From Bacteroidaceae bacterium (GTDB lineage: Bacteria; Bacteroidota; Bacteroidia; Bacteroidales; Bacteroidaceae), in the NCBI GenBank assembly GCA_017633615.1, contig JAGBPB010000077.1, positions 39,250-103,249 on the forward strand: DNA of 64,000 bases. Direction: 5' to 3'. The position numbers were made by a program, and so were the translations under genes. Shown piece after piece: positions 50,194-58,877 of this stretch (position 1 is the first letter of the stretch; each line of letters begins with the position of its first letter). Below the pieces are notes generated by a model that made no database searches, was not told where the DNA came from, and saw only the letters and a list, made by a program, of their open reading frames with translations.

Positions 50194-51240
50194 TTATTTG
50201 AATGTTTCTATGTGATTGATGATGGCTCTGTCAAACTTGTCTGCGTCACGCAGGAACGCGGGTCTGACAGGCAGTATGAAGATTCTTTCTTTCAGGGTGT
50301 TACTGAGATCCATGCCTGACAGTCTTGCGGCATCCTTGGCTGTGGTTACGATAACAGCTCCCGCAGGCATGTACTTAAGACGGTTTTCAATATTGCTGAT
50401 GTCACGTTTGCTGAAATTGTGATGGTCCGGGTAAGACTGCATGCTCACCACGCTATGGCTCTTGCGGAGCTGAGCCTCCATGGGGGCGGGATCAGCTATG
50501 CCTGTCACGGCAAGTACGGGACTGTCTTGGGCCGGGGCCGATGAATTACCGCTCAGAGGGTAGAGACCGCTGTACTCTAGGGTTGTGAAATATACTTGCT
50601 GCTGAGGTCTGACGGCCAGCCTGGAGGCGAATTGATCCATTGCGGCGGAACCGATATCACCGGGGCACTTGGTCACGATTATGATATCTGCACGCCTGCG
50701 GCCCTTGGCGGTTTCACGCAGACGGCCTGCAGGCAGCATGGCATCATCCAGTATGTTGCGGTTATAGTTTACCAACAGGATGTTCAGGGATGGAGTGACC
50801 TTGCGGTGCTGGAAAGCATCGTCCAGAATGATTACCTGAGGTGAACATTTCTGAATGAGACTTCTTATGCCGGCGGCACGGTCTTCAGATACTGCTACTG
50901 CCAGATCCGGGAAACGTCGTTTGATCTGCAGGGGCTCATCACCTATCTGAACGCTGCCGGAGCCTGAATCAGACAGGATGAATCCTTTAGTGTGCCGGCC
51001 GTAACCCCTGCTTAGGACAGCAGTCCTGAAACGGTCTTTAAGCAATGCTGCCAGATATTCAGTGTGCGGAGTCTTACCGGTGCCGCCTACGGTAATATTA
51101 CCTACGTTTATAACAGGGATATTGAATGCGGCGCTTTTGAGCAAGCCTCTGTCATACATACTGTTCCTGATTCCGGTTGAAAGGCCGTAAAGCCATCCCA
51201 GCGGACGCAGTATGTCAAATATTTTGAAGGCTTGTTCCAT
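50194..51240 (-). CDS. lpxK: Tetraacyldisaccharide 4'-kinase
   Basis: Phosphorylates the 4' position of lipid A disaccharide in the inner membrane. It has 348 residues. An N-terminal amphipathic segment (FDILRPLGWLYGLSTGIRNSMYD) is the expected membrane contact. The P-loop is VGNITVGGTGKTPHTEYLAALL, followed by VLSRGYGRHTKGF, the VIILDDAFQHRKV motif with the catalytic Asp-Asp, VTKCPGDI and YPDHHNFSKRDISNIE. All are intact. It heads the leftward pair with thiL, with a likely -7 element at 51280. Confidence 0.95.
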   Translation of the reverse strand: MEQAFKIFDILRPLGWLYGLSTGIRNSMYDRGLLKSAAFNIPVINVGNITVGGTGKTPHTEYLAALLKDRFRTAVLSRGYGRHTKGFILSDSGSGSVQIGDEPLQIKRRFPDLAVAVSEDRAAGIRSLIQKCSPQVIILDDAFQHRKVTPSLNILLVNYNRNILDDAMLPAGRLRETAKGRRRADIIIVTKCPGDIGSAAMDQFASRLAVRPQQQVYFTTLEYSGLYPLSGNSSAPAQDSPVLAVTGIADPAPMEAQLRKSHSVVSMQSYPDHHNFSKRDISNIENRLKYMPAGAVIVTTAKDAARLSGMDLSNTLKERIFILPVRPAFLRDADKFDRAIINHIETFK

Positions 51241-51279
51241 TTATCCGCGAATATTATTACCTTTGGGTGTTGATTGAGA

Positions 51280-51287
51280 CAAAAGTA
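51280..51287 (-). promoter_or_regulatory. -7 promoter element of lpxK-thiL
   Basis: TACTTTTG on the minus strand, 39 bp upstream of the lpxK ATG. No clear -33 box. A TACCTTTG also occurs on the + strand at 51258-51265, but no gene lies within 180 bp downstream of it. Confidence 0.45.
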
Positions 51288-51449
51288 CACAAAATATAGG
51301 ATATTGAGTGCTTTTGTAGAGGTCGGCTTTGAATTGAAAGAGTTGGAGGCATCATTTTTACATGTTTTAATAACCTTTGGTTGTTATATTCGGTAAAAAT
51401 GTTGTAATTTGCGCCCGTTTTGGACGCTATGGGATAATAGTGCCTGAAG

Positions 51450-51537
51450 GGAAAGATGCTCGAGTGGTTGAAGAGGCACGCCTGGAAAGCGTGTATACGC
51501 CAAAAGCGTATCCGGGGTTCGAATCCCCGTCTTTCCG
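51450..51537 (+). tRNA. tRNA-Ser (anticodon GGA)
   Basis: An 88-nt class II tRNA. The acceptor stem GGAAAGA/TCTTTCC pairs fully; discriminator G. The anticodon loop CTGGAAA (anticodon GGA, reads UCC/UCU) has stem CACGC/GCGTG, and a long variable arm TATACGCCAAAAGCGTAT precedes the T arm CGGGG-TTCGAAT-CCCCG. CCA is not encoded. The exbB gene starts 59 bp downstream. Confidence 0.95.
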
Positions 51538-51596
51538 CTTTTTGATACGTAGATTTTGAAACAACTAATATAACCAATAACTAAAAATTATCTCAA

Positions 51597-52427
51597 ATGA
51601 AAAAGGTATTTGCATTCGTTGCAATGATGGGACTCCTTACATTTGGAGTTAGCCAGACAATCAATGCTCAAGAGACAGAAGCACCTGCCGCAGAGGAGGT
51701 TGCTCAGAATGATTCAGCTGCAGTAGAAGAACCTGCCGCCGAGACAGAGGCTGCTGCTCCTGCAGCCGCAGAAGAGGATGAGCCTCAGGGCCTCCACAAG
51801 ACCATTAAGATCAAGTTCATTGAGGGTAGCGCAGGCTTTATGTCACTCGTTGCCATCGCTATGATTTTCGGTCTTGCTCTTTGCATCGAGCGTATCATCT
51901 TCCTGAGCCTTTCAGAAATCAACAGCAAGAAGCTCCTTGAGGATATTCAGGCTGCTCTTGAGAACGGTGATGTTGAAGGTGCCAAGAAAATCTGCCGCGA
52001 CACCCGTGGTCCTGTAGCTTCAATCTGCTACCAGGGTATGATGAGAATCGATGAGGGTCTTGACGTAGTAGAGCGTTCAGTAGTTTCTTACGGTAGCGTT
52101 CAGGCTTCAAACCTCGAGAAGAACCTCTCATGGATTACCCTGTTCATAGCAATGTCTCCTTCACTCGGATTCTTGGGAACTGTGATCGGTATGGTACAGG
52201 CATTCGATGATATCCAGAAGGCAGGTGATATTTCACCTAACGTTGTTGCCGGCGGTATGAAGGTGGCTCTTATCACAACCATTTTCGGTATTATCGTTGC
52301 TCTTATTCTTCAGGTATTCTACAACTACATTTTGAGTAAGGTCGAGGCTCTGAATACAGATATGGAGGACTCATCAGTCACTCTGCTCGACATCATCATG
52401 AAGTACAACCTGAAGTTTAAAAAGTAA
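51597..52427 (+). CDS. exbB: ExbB/TolQ/MotA-family proton channel subunit
   Basis: A 276-residue inner-membrane proton-channel protein that, with ExbD, powers TonB-dependent transport. A signal-like N-terminal segment (FAFVAMMGLLTFGVSQTINAQ) is followed by an Ala/Glu/Pro-rich linker (about residues 22-65) seen in Bacteroidota homologues. The MotA/TolQ domain has TM helices GFMSLVAIAMIFGLALCIERIIFL, LSWITLFIAMSPSLGFLGTVIGMVQAFDDI and VVAGGMKVALITTIFGIIVALILQVFYNYI, with the conserved FLGTVIGMVQAF and TTIFGIIVA blocks. It is the first of four consecutive genes. Confidence 0.9.
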   Translation: MKKVFAFVAMMGLLTFGVSQTINAQETEAPAAEEVAQNDSAAVEEPAAETEAAAPAAAEEDEPQGLHKTIKIKFIEGSAGFMSLVAIAMIFGLALCIERIIFLSLSEINSKKLLEDIQAALENGDVEGAKKICRDTRGPVASICYQGMMRIDEGLDVVERSVVSYGSVQASNLEKNLSWITLFIAMSPSLGFLGTVIGMVQAFDDIQKAGDISPNVVAGGMKVALITTIFGIIVALILQVFYNYILSKVEALNTDMEDSSVTLLDIIMKYNLKFKK

Positions 52428-52442
52428 TTATTTCCCCGAATT

Positions 52443-52937
52443 ATGGAAAACGAGAATAAACAAATAAAGGCTTCTTCCTGGGCTCTTGGTATTCTCTTTA
52501 TCATATCTGCTATAGTACTTATCATGTTCTATGGCTTCGGATATGGAAATACCACTTACAGCAACGGAAAGAACCTGACAGATCCTGCTAACACCGGACT
52601 GCTGATCATTTGGCTCTACATTCTTGTAGGTCTGTGCATCTTATCAGTGCTCGGTTTTGGTATCGCTGCCGCATTCAGAAATATGAAGACCAAGTCTTCA
52701 GGTCAAAAGAGGACCGGTTTCGCCGGTTGGGTGTTCGTTTTCACCTTTGCCCTGATCGTTGTTTCATATTTCCTGGCAAGCACCAATCCTGTGACTCTTG
52801 GTGACAACTCAATAGTTGATACCACATGGGTTCTCAAGCTTTCTGATGTCTGCCTGTATTCAATATACGGACTTGTGATAGTATCAGTACTGTGCTCAGT
52901 ACTTTCAATGCTTGGTATTTTCAAGGCTAAGAGATAA
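52443..52937 (+). CDS. Four-helix membrane protein, function unknown
   Basis: A 164-residue protein with four predicted TM helices (about residues 15-35, 58-80, 98-115, 140-158: LGILFIISAIVLIMFYGFGYG, LLIIWLYILVGLCILSVLGFGIAAAF, GWVFVFTFALIVVSYFLA, LYSIYGLVIVSVLCSVLSMLGIF) and a basic end. No domain is recognised. It is encoded between exbB and the two exbD genes, as in other Bacteroidales ExbBD clusters. An accessory role in the proton-channel complex is an inference from position. Confidence 0.75.
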   Translation: MENENKQIKASSWALGILFIISAIVLIMFYGFGYGNTTYSNGKNLTDPANTGLLIIWLYILVGLCILSVLGFGIAAAFRNMKTKSSGQKRTGFAGWVFVFTFALIVVSYFLASTNPVTLGDNSIVDTTWVLKLSDVCLYSIYGLVIVSVLCSVLSMLGIFKAKR

Positions 52938-52961
52938 CCGGATACTTGAAAAATCAGAGTT

Positions 52962-53564
52962 ATGGGAAAAGGTAAAAGAAAAGTTCCCGGACTGAACCAG
53001 TCTTCGACAGCGGATATCTCATTTATCCTGCTCATATTCTTCCTGGTGACCACATCAATGGATATTGACTCGGGTCTGCCCCGTCGTCTGCCAGAGTGGG
53101 ATCCGGATGCAGTTGAACAGGAACTCAAGATCAAGGAGCGTAACGTAATGACGGTCCAGGTCAACAAGAACAATGAGATCTATGTCAAGAATGGCGTATT
53201 AAATCGTGTAATTGATATTACGGAGCTTAAGGATATCGCCAAGGAGTTTATTGCAAACCCCGATGACAATCCTAATCTTCCTATCAAAGAGGAGTACAAC
53301 ATTGAGGATTACGGCGTTGTAATCACTACCGTAAGACACGTGATATCCCTCCAGACAGACCGTACTACCAATTATGAGGTTTATTTCAAGGTCCAGCATG
53401 AGCTGTCAAAAGCTTATAGTGAGTTGAGAGATGCTTGGGCAAGAAAGACTTTCGGTAAAAAGTATGACTTATGCGACGAGAAAACCGAACAGCCTGTTGC
53501 CAGAGCAGTGTATGCTTCCAAGATTTCGGAGGCTGAACCTAAACAATATGGTACTGCACAATGA
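52962..53564 (+). CDS. exbD: ExbD/TolR-family biopolymer transport protein
   Basis: A 200-residue single-TM protein that pairs with ExbB. A short cytoplasmic N-terminus (KGKRKVPGLNQSSTADISFILLIFFLVTTSM) contains the TM helix with the conserved Asp of TADISFILLIFFLV that carries protons. The periplasmic domain (LKIKERNVMTVQVNKNNEIYVKNGVLNRVIDITELKDIAKEFI) has the TolR-like fold. Its end overlaps the second exbD gene by 4 bp. The basic C-terminal tail is longer than usual. Confidence 0.88.
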   Translation: MGKGKRKVPGLNQSSTADISFILLIFFLVTTSMDIDSGLPRRLPEWDPDAVEQELKIKERNVMTVQVNKNNEIYVKNGVLNRVIDITELKDIAKEFIANPDDNPNLPIKEEYNIEDYGVVITTVRHVISLQTDRTTNYEVYFKVQHELSKAYSELRDAWARKTFGKKYDLCDEKTEQPVARAVYASKISEAEPKQYGTAQ

Positions 53565-54037
53565 GTAAATTCAGAAGTAACGGAAAAAGGGAAATGCCGG
53601 AGTTGAATACTTCGTCACTTCCGGACCTTATCTTTACCGTATTGTTCTTCTTCATGATGGTAACATCAATGCGTGAAGTTGAGGTAAAGGTTCAGGTAAA
53701 GACACCTAACGGAACATCAGAGATTGAGAAGCTTGAGAGAAAGTCACTGGTGTCACATATTTACATCGGTCCTCCCTCCAAGCAGTATCGTGCCGCTCTT
53801 GGTGCCGCTCCCCGTATTCAGCTAAATGAGAATTTCGCAGAGCCCGAGGCTATACGTGAATTCGTTTCAGCAGAGCGTGAGAGTATGGCTGAGAGAGACA
53901 AGCCTCTCATGAAGATGTCTCTTAAGATTGATAAGGATGTTCAGATGGGTATCGTGACTGACGTGAAGCAGGAGCTTCGTAAAGCACGTGCTTTAAACAT
54001 CGTATATTCAGCCGGTGCGGAGAAAGAAAAGAAGTAA
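53561..54037 (+). CDS. exbD: Second ExbD/TolR-family protein
   Basis: A 158-residue paralogue of the preceding protein. The N-terminus SKFRSNGKREMPELNTSSLPDLIFTVLFFFMMVTSM carries the TM helix with an Asp in SLPDLIF, at the position of the proton-carrying residue. The periplasmic part is EVKVQVKTPNGTSEIEKLERKSLVSHIYIGPPSKQYR and ends in DVKQELRKARALNIVYSAG. ExbB with two ExbDs is typical of Bacteroidota and suggests a heteromeric stator. It is followed by a terminator. Confidence 0.87.
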   Translation: MSKFRSNGKREMPELNTSSLPDLIFTVLFFFMMVTSMREVEVKVQVKTPNGTSEIEKLERKSLVSHIYIGPPSKQYRAALGAAPRIQLNENFAEPEAIREFVSAERESMAERDKPLMKMSLKIDKDVQMGIVTDVKQELRKARALNIVYSAGAEKEKK

Positions 54038-54059
54038 CTTAAAATATAGTTCTATAAAT

Positions 54060-54090
54060 GAAAGGCCTCTGATAACTTCAGAGGCCTTTC
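54060..54090. terminator. Hairpin terminator after exbD
   Basis: A perfect 13-bp stem (54060-54072 with 54078-54090, arms GAAAGGCCTCTGA and complement) with a 5-nt loop. The stem itself ends in CTTTC, and it is A/T-flanked on both sides, so it may serve both exbD and, weakly, the opposing folA. Confidence 0.75.
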
Positions 54091-54126
54091 TCGTTTATGG
54101 AAGGTAAGGTTTGATTCTTTATCCGC

Positions 54127-54624
54127 TTACACGGTTTTTCTTTTAAAGGAAAGGAAAGAGTAGGGGTGGGGATTCTTCTCATCTGGTTGGTGATCCTCAC
54201 TGCCTGTGAGTTCCCAACTGCCGTCACTGTTGTAATCCGGGAAGAATGTGTCTGCCTGAGCCGGAGTGTCATGCACAAGCGTAATCTCAAGCTCATGGGC
54301 TATGGAAAGAGCTTGGGTATAGATTTGTGCTCCCCCTATTATGTAAACCTTTTCATCTGGATCACAATGGCTCAAGGCCTCATCTATTGATGAATAAACC
54401 TCTGCTCCGGGAAATGATGCACCTGGTTGGCGCGTAAGCACTATGTTCCGGCGGTTGGGTAGTGCGCCCTTGGGCAGTGACTCAAATGTCTTGCGCCCCA
54501 TTATGACAGTGTGGCCTGTGGTGAGTGCCTTGAAACGCTTCAAGTCGGCACTCAGGTGATAAATCAAGTCCCCTTTATAACCTATTGCTCCGTTTCGGGC
54601 AATAGCGACAATAATTGATATCAT
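54127..54624 (-). CDS. folA: Dihydrofolate reductase
   Basis: Reduces dihydrofolate to tetrahydrofolate; regenerates the folate oxidised by thymidylate synthase. At 165 residues it is a typical chromosomal enzyme. It begins [23 protein letters not shown]; the family has Asp or Glu in WxxxxD for substrate binding, and here the segment is [17 protein letters not shown] with the acidic Asp. [27 protein letters not shown] is the NADPH-binding block, and [14 protein letters not shown] follows. It overlaps the end of thyA by 4 bp. Confidence 0.95.
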   Translation of the reverse strand: MISIIVAIARNGAIGYKGDLIYHLSADLKRFKALTTGHTVIMGRKTFESLPKGALPNRRNIVLTRQPGASFPGAEVYSSIDEALSHCDPDEKVYIIGGAQIYTQALSIAHELEITLVHDTPAQADTFFPDYNSDGSWELTGSEDHQPDEKNPHPYSFLSFKRKTV

Positions 54625-55415
54625 ACAGATACGTCGGCTTTGATATGCGGATGCGGGTCATATCCTTCAAGCTGGAAATCCTCATACTTGAAGTCAAATA
54701 TGCTCTTTACCTCCGGGTTTATAATCATCCTGGGCAGTGGCCGTGGCTCACGTGTAAGCTGCAGGCGGGCCTGGTCAAGATGGTTCAGGTAGAGGTGGGT
54801 GTCACCCGTGGTATGGATGAAATCACCAGGCTTCAGACCGGTTACCTGCGCCATCATCATGGTGAGCAGAGCGTATGATGCTATGTTGAACGGAACGCCC
54901 AGGAAACAGTCTGCACTGCGCTGATAAAGTTGAAGGCTCAGGCGGCCGTTTGCCACGTAGAATTGGAAGAATGCATGACAGGGCGGCAGGTTCATGTTCT
55001 TGAGGTCTGCCACGTTCCATGCACTGACAATAATGCGGCGTGAATCAGGATTGTGCTTGATTGTCTCTACAGCCTCTGAGATCTGATCTATGAAACCTCC
55101 CTCATAATCAGGCCATGAGCGCCACTGGTAGCCGTAGATATGGCCCAGACTGCCGTCAGGATCGGCCCATTCGTTCCAAATACGGACTCCGCGTTCCTGC
55201 AGCCAGTTGGCATTGGTATTTCCGTCAAGGAACCAGAGCAGCTCATATATGATAGATTTGAGATGCAGTTTCTTTGTGGTCAGGAGCGGAAAACCGTCTT
55301 CCAGATTGAATCGCATCTGGTGTCCGAACACGCTGATGGTGCCGGTTCCGGTGCGGTCACCTTTCTGTACTCCCTCACGGAGAATCCTATCAAGCAGGTC
55401 TAGGTACTGTTTCAT
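54621..55415 (-). CDS. thyA: Thymidylate synthase
   Basis: Methylates dUMP to dTMP using methylenetetrahydrofolate, producing dihydrofolate for folA. The 264 residues are the standard length. Active-site block: [43 protein letters not shown], in which the Cys of PPCHAFFQ is the nucleophile and [12 protein letters not shown] is the dUMP-binding block. The N-terminal [18 protein letters not shown] is typical. Upstream on the minus strand is a -7-like TATATTCG (55438-55445), so thyA-folA is a two-gene unit. Confidence 0.97.
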   Translation of the reverse strand: MKQYLDLLDRILREGVQKGDRTGTGTISVFGHQMRFNLEDGFPLLTTKKLHLKSIIYELLWFLDGNTNANWLQERGVRIWNEWADPDGSLGHIYGYQWRSWPDYEGGFIDQISEAVETIKHNPDSRRIIVSAWNVADLKNMNLPPCHAFFQFYVANGRLSLQLYQRSADCFLGVPFNIASYALLTMMMAQVTGLKPGDFIHTTGDTHLYLNHLDQARLQLTREPRPLPRMIINPEVKSIFDFKYEDFQLEGYDPHPHIKADVSV

Positions 55416-55437
55416 CCTTTTTCTTTTTTCTTGTCTG

Positions 55438-55445
55438 CGAATATA
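55438..55445 (-). promoter_or_regulatory. -7-like element of thyA-folA
   Basis: TATATTCG on the minus strand, one mismatch to TAnnTTTG, 22 bp upstream of the thyA ATG. No -33 box. Confidence 0.4.
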
Positions 55446-55459
55446 CTGAATTTTTGGGT

Positions 55460-55467
55460 TACCTTCG
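55460..55467 (+). promoter_or_regulatory. -7-like element of the rRNA methyltransferase gene
   Basis: TACCTTCG on the + strand, one mismatch to TAnnTTTG, 20 bp before the ATG at 55488. It is divergent from the thyA element. Confidence 0.4.
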
Positions 55468-55487
55468 CGTTATAATTGAACTAAGAA

Positions 55488-56858
55488 ATGGCATTTCCTC
55501 AGGAATTTATCAACATACTGAACGTGCTGCTCCCGGCCTCTGAGCGTGATGCTCTGCTCAGTGCATTGGAGCGTGAGCCTGAGGTTAGCATAAGGTTCAA
55601 TCCCAAAGTTACTGATGCAGAGACTCTGGTGCTTGAGTCATTAGGTTGCAGTGTCTCAGGACGTGTGCCTTGGATGGATGGAGCGGTTTATCTGGATCAC
55701 AGACCGCATTTTACCATGGATCCGCTGCTGCACCAGGGCTGCTACTATGTGCAGGAGGCATCATCCATGTTCCTGGCTGAGGCTATAAGGAAATGTGTAA
55801 GTGGTCCGGTACATGCACTTGATCTGTGCGCCGCTCCGGGTGGAAAGTCAACTCTGTTGGCCGGGTTGCTGCCGGAGGGCAGTCTGCTGATATCTAACGA
55901 GATTCAGCGCTCCCGAGCCCAGATACTTGCTGAGAATATGATTAAGTGGGGACGTCCCGGGGTGATGGTAACCTGCAATACGCCTAAGCAGATAGGAGAG
56001 TCAAGCCTTATGTTTGACCTTATTGCGGTTGATGCTCCATGCTCCGGCGAGGGTATGTTCCGGAAGGATGAGGTGGCTGTACGCGACTGGAGCCTCAAGA
56101 ACGTTGTTATGTGCGCGGCACGACAGCGGGAGATAATAGAGGATATTTGGCCTGCCCTGAAACCTGGTGGATATCTAATATACAGCACTTGTACTTTCAA
56201 CCGTCATGAGGATGAGGATAATGTACGGTGGACCATGGAAAGGTTCGGAGCACAACCTGTTGAATTGGATCCTAAACCGGGATGGAATATAGCAGGTTCT
56301 CTTTCTGAGGATAAAATGCCTGTATATCATTTTATGCAGCACCGTACACGCGGCGAGGGCTTTTTCCTGTGTCTGCTGCGCAAACCGGAGGGAGCATTGG
56401 GAGTTCTTAAGAGCAAACCTTTCAAAGCAGATTCATCAAAGGTTCCGTCAGAATGCAGGTCATGGCTTGATTCCGGCGGTTATGAGTTCTTCATAAAGAA
56501 TGAATCGATATATGCTTTGCCCTCAGACCTGGCAGATGATATGTGGCGGGCAGGACAGGATCTGTACGCTCTTGTGCCGGGTATTGAGGTGGCTGTAATG
56601 AAAGGGCGTGACTGGGTTCCGGCACATGGACTGGCTATGAACAATGCGTTGAACCGTGCCGCTTTCAACTGCGTGGAGGTAACGCGCCAGGAGGCTCTTG
56701 CATACCTGCACTGTGATGCCTTAAGGATTGAGGATGCGCCTCGTGGAATAGTGCTGCTTACTTATAAGGATATAACTTTGGGCTTCGCCAAAAATATAGG
56801 CAATCGTGCCAATAATATGTATCCTCAGGAGTGGAGGATACGTAACGCGATATCCTGA
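55488..56858 (+). CDS. rRNA cytosine-C5 methyltransferase (RsmF/NOL1-NOP2-Sun family)
   Basis: A 456-residue SAM-dependent rRNA modification enzyme. It has an N-terminal region (LNVLLPASERDALLSALEREPEVSIRFNP) and a Rossmann methyltransferase domain with motif I LDLCAAPGGKSTLLAGLLPEG, motif IV DAPCSGEGMFRKDE (Pro-Cys helper Cys) and motif VI YSTCTFNRHEDEDNV with the catalytic Cys. The C-terminal part resembles the RNA-binding tail of RsmF (GRDWVPAHGLAMNNALN). The paralogue RsmB differs at the N-terminus, so RsmF-like is preferred; the exact target cytosine is unknown. Its TGA is directly followed by the stop of the opposing PorE-like gene. Confidence 0.87.
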   Translation: MAFPQEFINILNVLLPASERDALLSALEREPEVSIRFNPKVTDAETLVLESLGCSVSGRVPWMDGAVYLDHRPHFTMDPLLHQGCYYVQEASSMFLAEAIRKCVSGPVHALDLCAAPGGKSTLLAGLLPEGSLLISNEIQRSRAQILAENMIKWGRPGVMVTCNTPKQIGESSLMFDLIAVDAPCSGEGMFRKDEVAVRDWSLKNVVMCAARQREIIEDIWPALKPGGYLIYSTCTFNRHEDEDNVRWTMERFGAQPVELDPKPGWNIAGSLSEDKMPVYHFMQHRTRGEGFFLCLLRKPEGALGVLKSKPFKADSSKVPSECRSWLDSGGYEFFIKNESIYALPSDLADDMWRAGQDLYALVPGIEVAVMKGRDWVPAHGLAMNNALNRAAFNCVEVTRQEALAYLHCDALRIEDAPRGIVLLTYKDITLGFAKNIGNRANNMYPQEWRIRNAIS

Positions 56859-58838
56859 TTATTTTCCTCCGAACAGGCCGTATGTGGTGCGGATTACCCT
56901 GAACTCCGTGCGGCGGTTAAGCTGGTTGCAGATTTCCTGCTGCTCATCTGTCAGACCCAGAATGAACTCTTCGGTCAGTTGAGCGCCTTCTTCAAGAAAG
57001 TCATATTTTTCAGCCGTTTTCCTGTTGATGGTCTTGGGCTCTGATTCACCATAGCCTCGGGCTGTGAGGCGGTCTTTGTTTATACCGTGCATGATAAGGT
57101 ATTCCACTACGCTCTCAGCACGCTGTTGTGAAAGACGCTTGTTGTACTGATCCTCACCTTTGTAATCGCAATGGGCGCCTATCTCAATGGTAACGCCTGC
57201 ATTGTCTGTAAGCAATTGCACCAGTTCATCAAGGGATTGGGCTGATTCAGGCCTTAGCGTGGCGCTGTTAAAGTCAAAGAAGATGTTGTCTATGAGCACC
57301 GGTTTGGAAATTGAAGAGAGCGGGAACTGCAGTACGTACTCGCGGTCCTGGTTGGTGCTGTCGGCGGTCATCTCCTGTTTGTAGTTCATAAAGCCCTTGG
57401 CAGTTCCGAGCAGAAGATAGCTTACTCCGGGGTTAATGCGCTGAGTAAACGAACCGTCGTCCCTGACGTTGAGCTTCATGTTGGTTCCGTCATTTCCTAC
57501 CAGATATACCAGTGCGTCTGGCAGTTCGTAGCCGTCTTTCTCATATACCCAGCCAGTTATCTTGTGTACTGTCTCAGGCAGTTCAAATGTCCATATGTGG
57601 TCACGCCCGCGGCCGTCATTACGGTTGCTTGAAAAATAGCCTCGAGTATAATCTCCCTCAAATGTCATTCCAAAATCATCGGCCTGGGAGTTTACGGGTG
57701 CTCCGAGGTTGGTTACGGTCCATGTGGTATCACTTGTGCTTACTGCGCAGAAGATATCCAGACCGCCCATTCCCGGGTGTCCGTTGGATGAGAAGTATAG
57801 CTCTCCATTTCTGCGGAATGTGGGGAACATTTCATTGCCGGGGGTGTTTATGTCCGGGCCCAGGTTCTCTGCGCCTATCAGACGTCCGCCTACAGGTACA
57901 CGCCACAGGTCCATTCCACCATAACCTCCTGCCATATCCGATACAAAATAGAGCCATTTGCCATCGGGGGAGACGGCGGGATGAGCATAGTTGTTTATGG
58001 AATCAGAAGCTGAACTGTAGGGCTTTCCTTCTGACCATGCGGCGTCGCTTCGGTTTGATTCATATATTGTGGCCGGACGCGGAAGCTGTGGGTCAGATGA
58101 GCAATATGTATAGTACATTGTCCTGAAATCAGGACTGAATGTGCAACTGCCGTCTTCAAATGCCGTATTGGGGCCGCCTTCTATCTTTTCAGGTTTCTGC
58201 CATTTGCCCTTCTCATCCTTGCGGATAATGAAGAAATCGCAGCTCTTCATGCCGGTTATGTTGTTTATGTCATCACCGGTGGATTCATTGCGGGTGGATG
58301 TGAATATGACCTGATCATACTCCTGGCTTGCAAACACGGGTGACCAGTCACTGAAACGCCCGTTCATTACACCGTCTTTCTTGACAATGTACCGGGTGGG
58401 ATTGTCCTTGTAATACTGTATGAGATGACATGATTCCAGGCCGTTCTGCGCCAGACGGTCATCGGGATCATGCTCAAGTGCGATGAGATAATTCTTCTCA
58501 GCCTCAGCTACCTTGCCGTCAGTGAGCAGCATATCTGCCAGATGACGGTAGACTATGCTGTCAGGGTAGTGGTATCGGACGGCATTACGGTATGCTGCCA
58601 ATGCTCTTGGCACATAGTTGATATGGCGGTAGCTTTCGCCCAGTTTGAATGCAATGTTGCCCCTGAGCTCCTTCTCTTTTGAGGGTATTCCGGAATATGC
58701 TTTCTTGTATTTGGCGGCTGCGTCAGAGTATTCACCTAAAGCGTAGCTTTGGTCTCCTTTGTGCAGACTGACTTCAGCCCCGCAGCTGCACACAAGCCAC
58801 AGGGCCGCTATTAAGATGTATGCAGCCGTTTGTTTCAT
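56859..58838 (-). CDS. PorE-like lipoprotein: TPR, PD40 propeller, CRD-like and OmpA domains
   Basis: A 659-residue periplasmic lipoprotein (lipobox around LVCSC, Cys19) with domain order as in PorE of the type IX secretion system. TPR-like repeats (about residues 25-155), a PD40/WD40-like beta-propeller (about 170-420, with DWSPVFASQEYDQVIFTSTRN, AVSPDGKWLYFVSDMAGGYGGMDLWRVPVGG and NGELYFSSNGHPGMGGLDIF), a carboxypeptidase-regulatory-like domain (about 430-510) and a C-terminal OmpA domain (PESAQSLDELVQLLTDNAGVTIEIGAHCDYKG, then KRLSQQRAESVVEYLI) that binds peptidoglycan. Similar proteins occur in other OM systems, so T9SS membership is an inference, supported by a BspA protein with a sorting-like tail at 36.5 kb. 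Confidence 0.85.
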   Translation of the reverse strand: MKQTAAYILIAALWLVCSCGAEVSLHKGDQSYALGEYSDAAAKYKKAYSGIPSKEKELRGNIAFKLGESYRHINYVPRALAAYRNAVRYHYPDSIVYRHLADMLLTDGKVAEAEKNYLIALEHDPDDRLAQNGLESCHLIQYYKDNPTRYIVKKDGVMNGRFSDWSPVFASQEYDQVIFTSTRNESTGDDINNITGMKSCDFFIIRKDEKGKWQKPEKIEGGPNTAFEDGSCTFSPDFRTMYYTYCSSDPQLPRPATIYESNRSDAAWSEGKPYSSASDSINNYAHPAVSPDGKWLYFVSDMAGGYGGMDLWRVPVGGRLIGAENLGPDINTPGNEMFPTFRRNGELYFSSNGHPGMGGLDIFCAVSTSDTTWTVTNLGAPVNSQADDFGMTFEGDYTRGYFSSNRNDGRGRDHIWTFELPETVHKITGWVYEKDGYELPDALVYLVGNDGTNMKLNVRDDGSFTQRINPGVSYLLLGTAKGFMNYKQEMTADSTNQDREYVLQFPLSSISKPVLIDNIFFDFNSATLRPESAQSLDELVQLLTDNAGVTIEIGAHCDYKGEDQYNKRLSQQRAESVVEYLIMHGINKDRLTARGYGESEPKTINRKTAEKYDFLEEGAQLTEEFILGLTDEQQEICNQLNRRTEFRVIRTTYGLFGGK

Positions 58839-58877
58839 ACGCTATAATAATAACGTATAGTATACTTTGTTATTGTT

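Noticed and set aside
51258..51265. Plus-strand TACCTTTG promoter-like site upstream of tRNA-Ser
   Set aside because: It matches the consensus, but no gene or conserved structure follows for almost 190 bp; too little to call a transcript.
51371..51391. AT-rich palindrome near 51371 as a possible lpxK or tRNA element
   Set aside because: The stem is short with a bulge and has no T-run or core promoter spacing.
57512..58126. 204-residue plus-strand ORF inside the PorE-like gene
   Set aside because: Antisense to a gene with clear TPR, PD40 and OmpA domains; translation is Arg/Ser/His-rich and without motifs.
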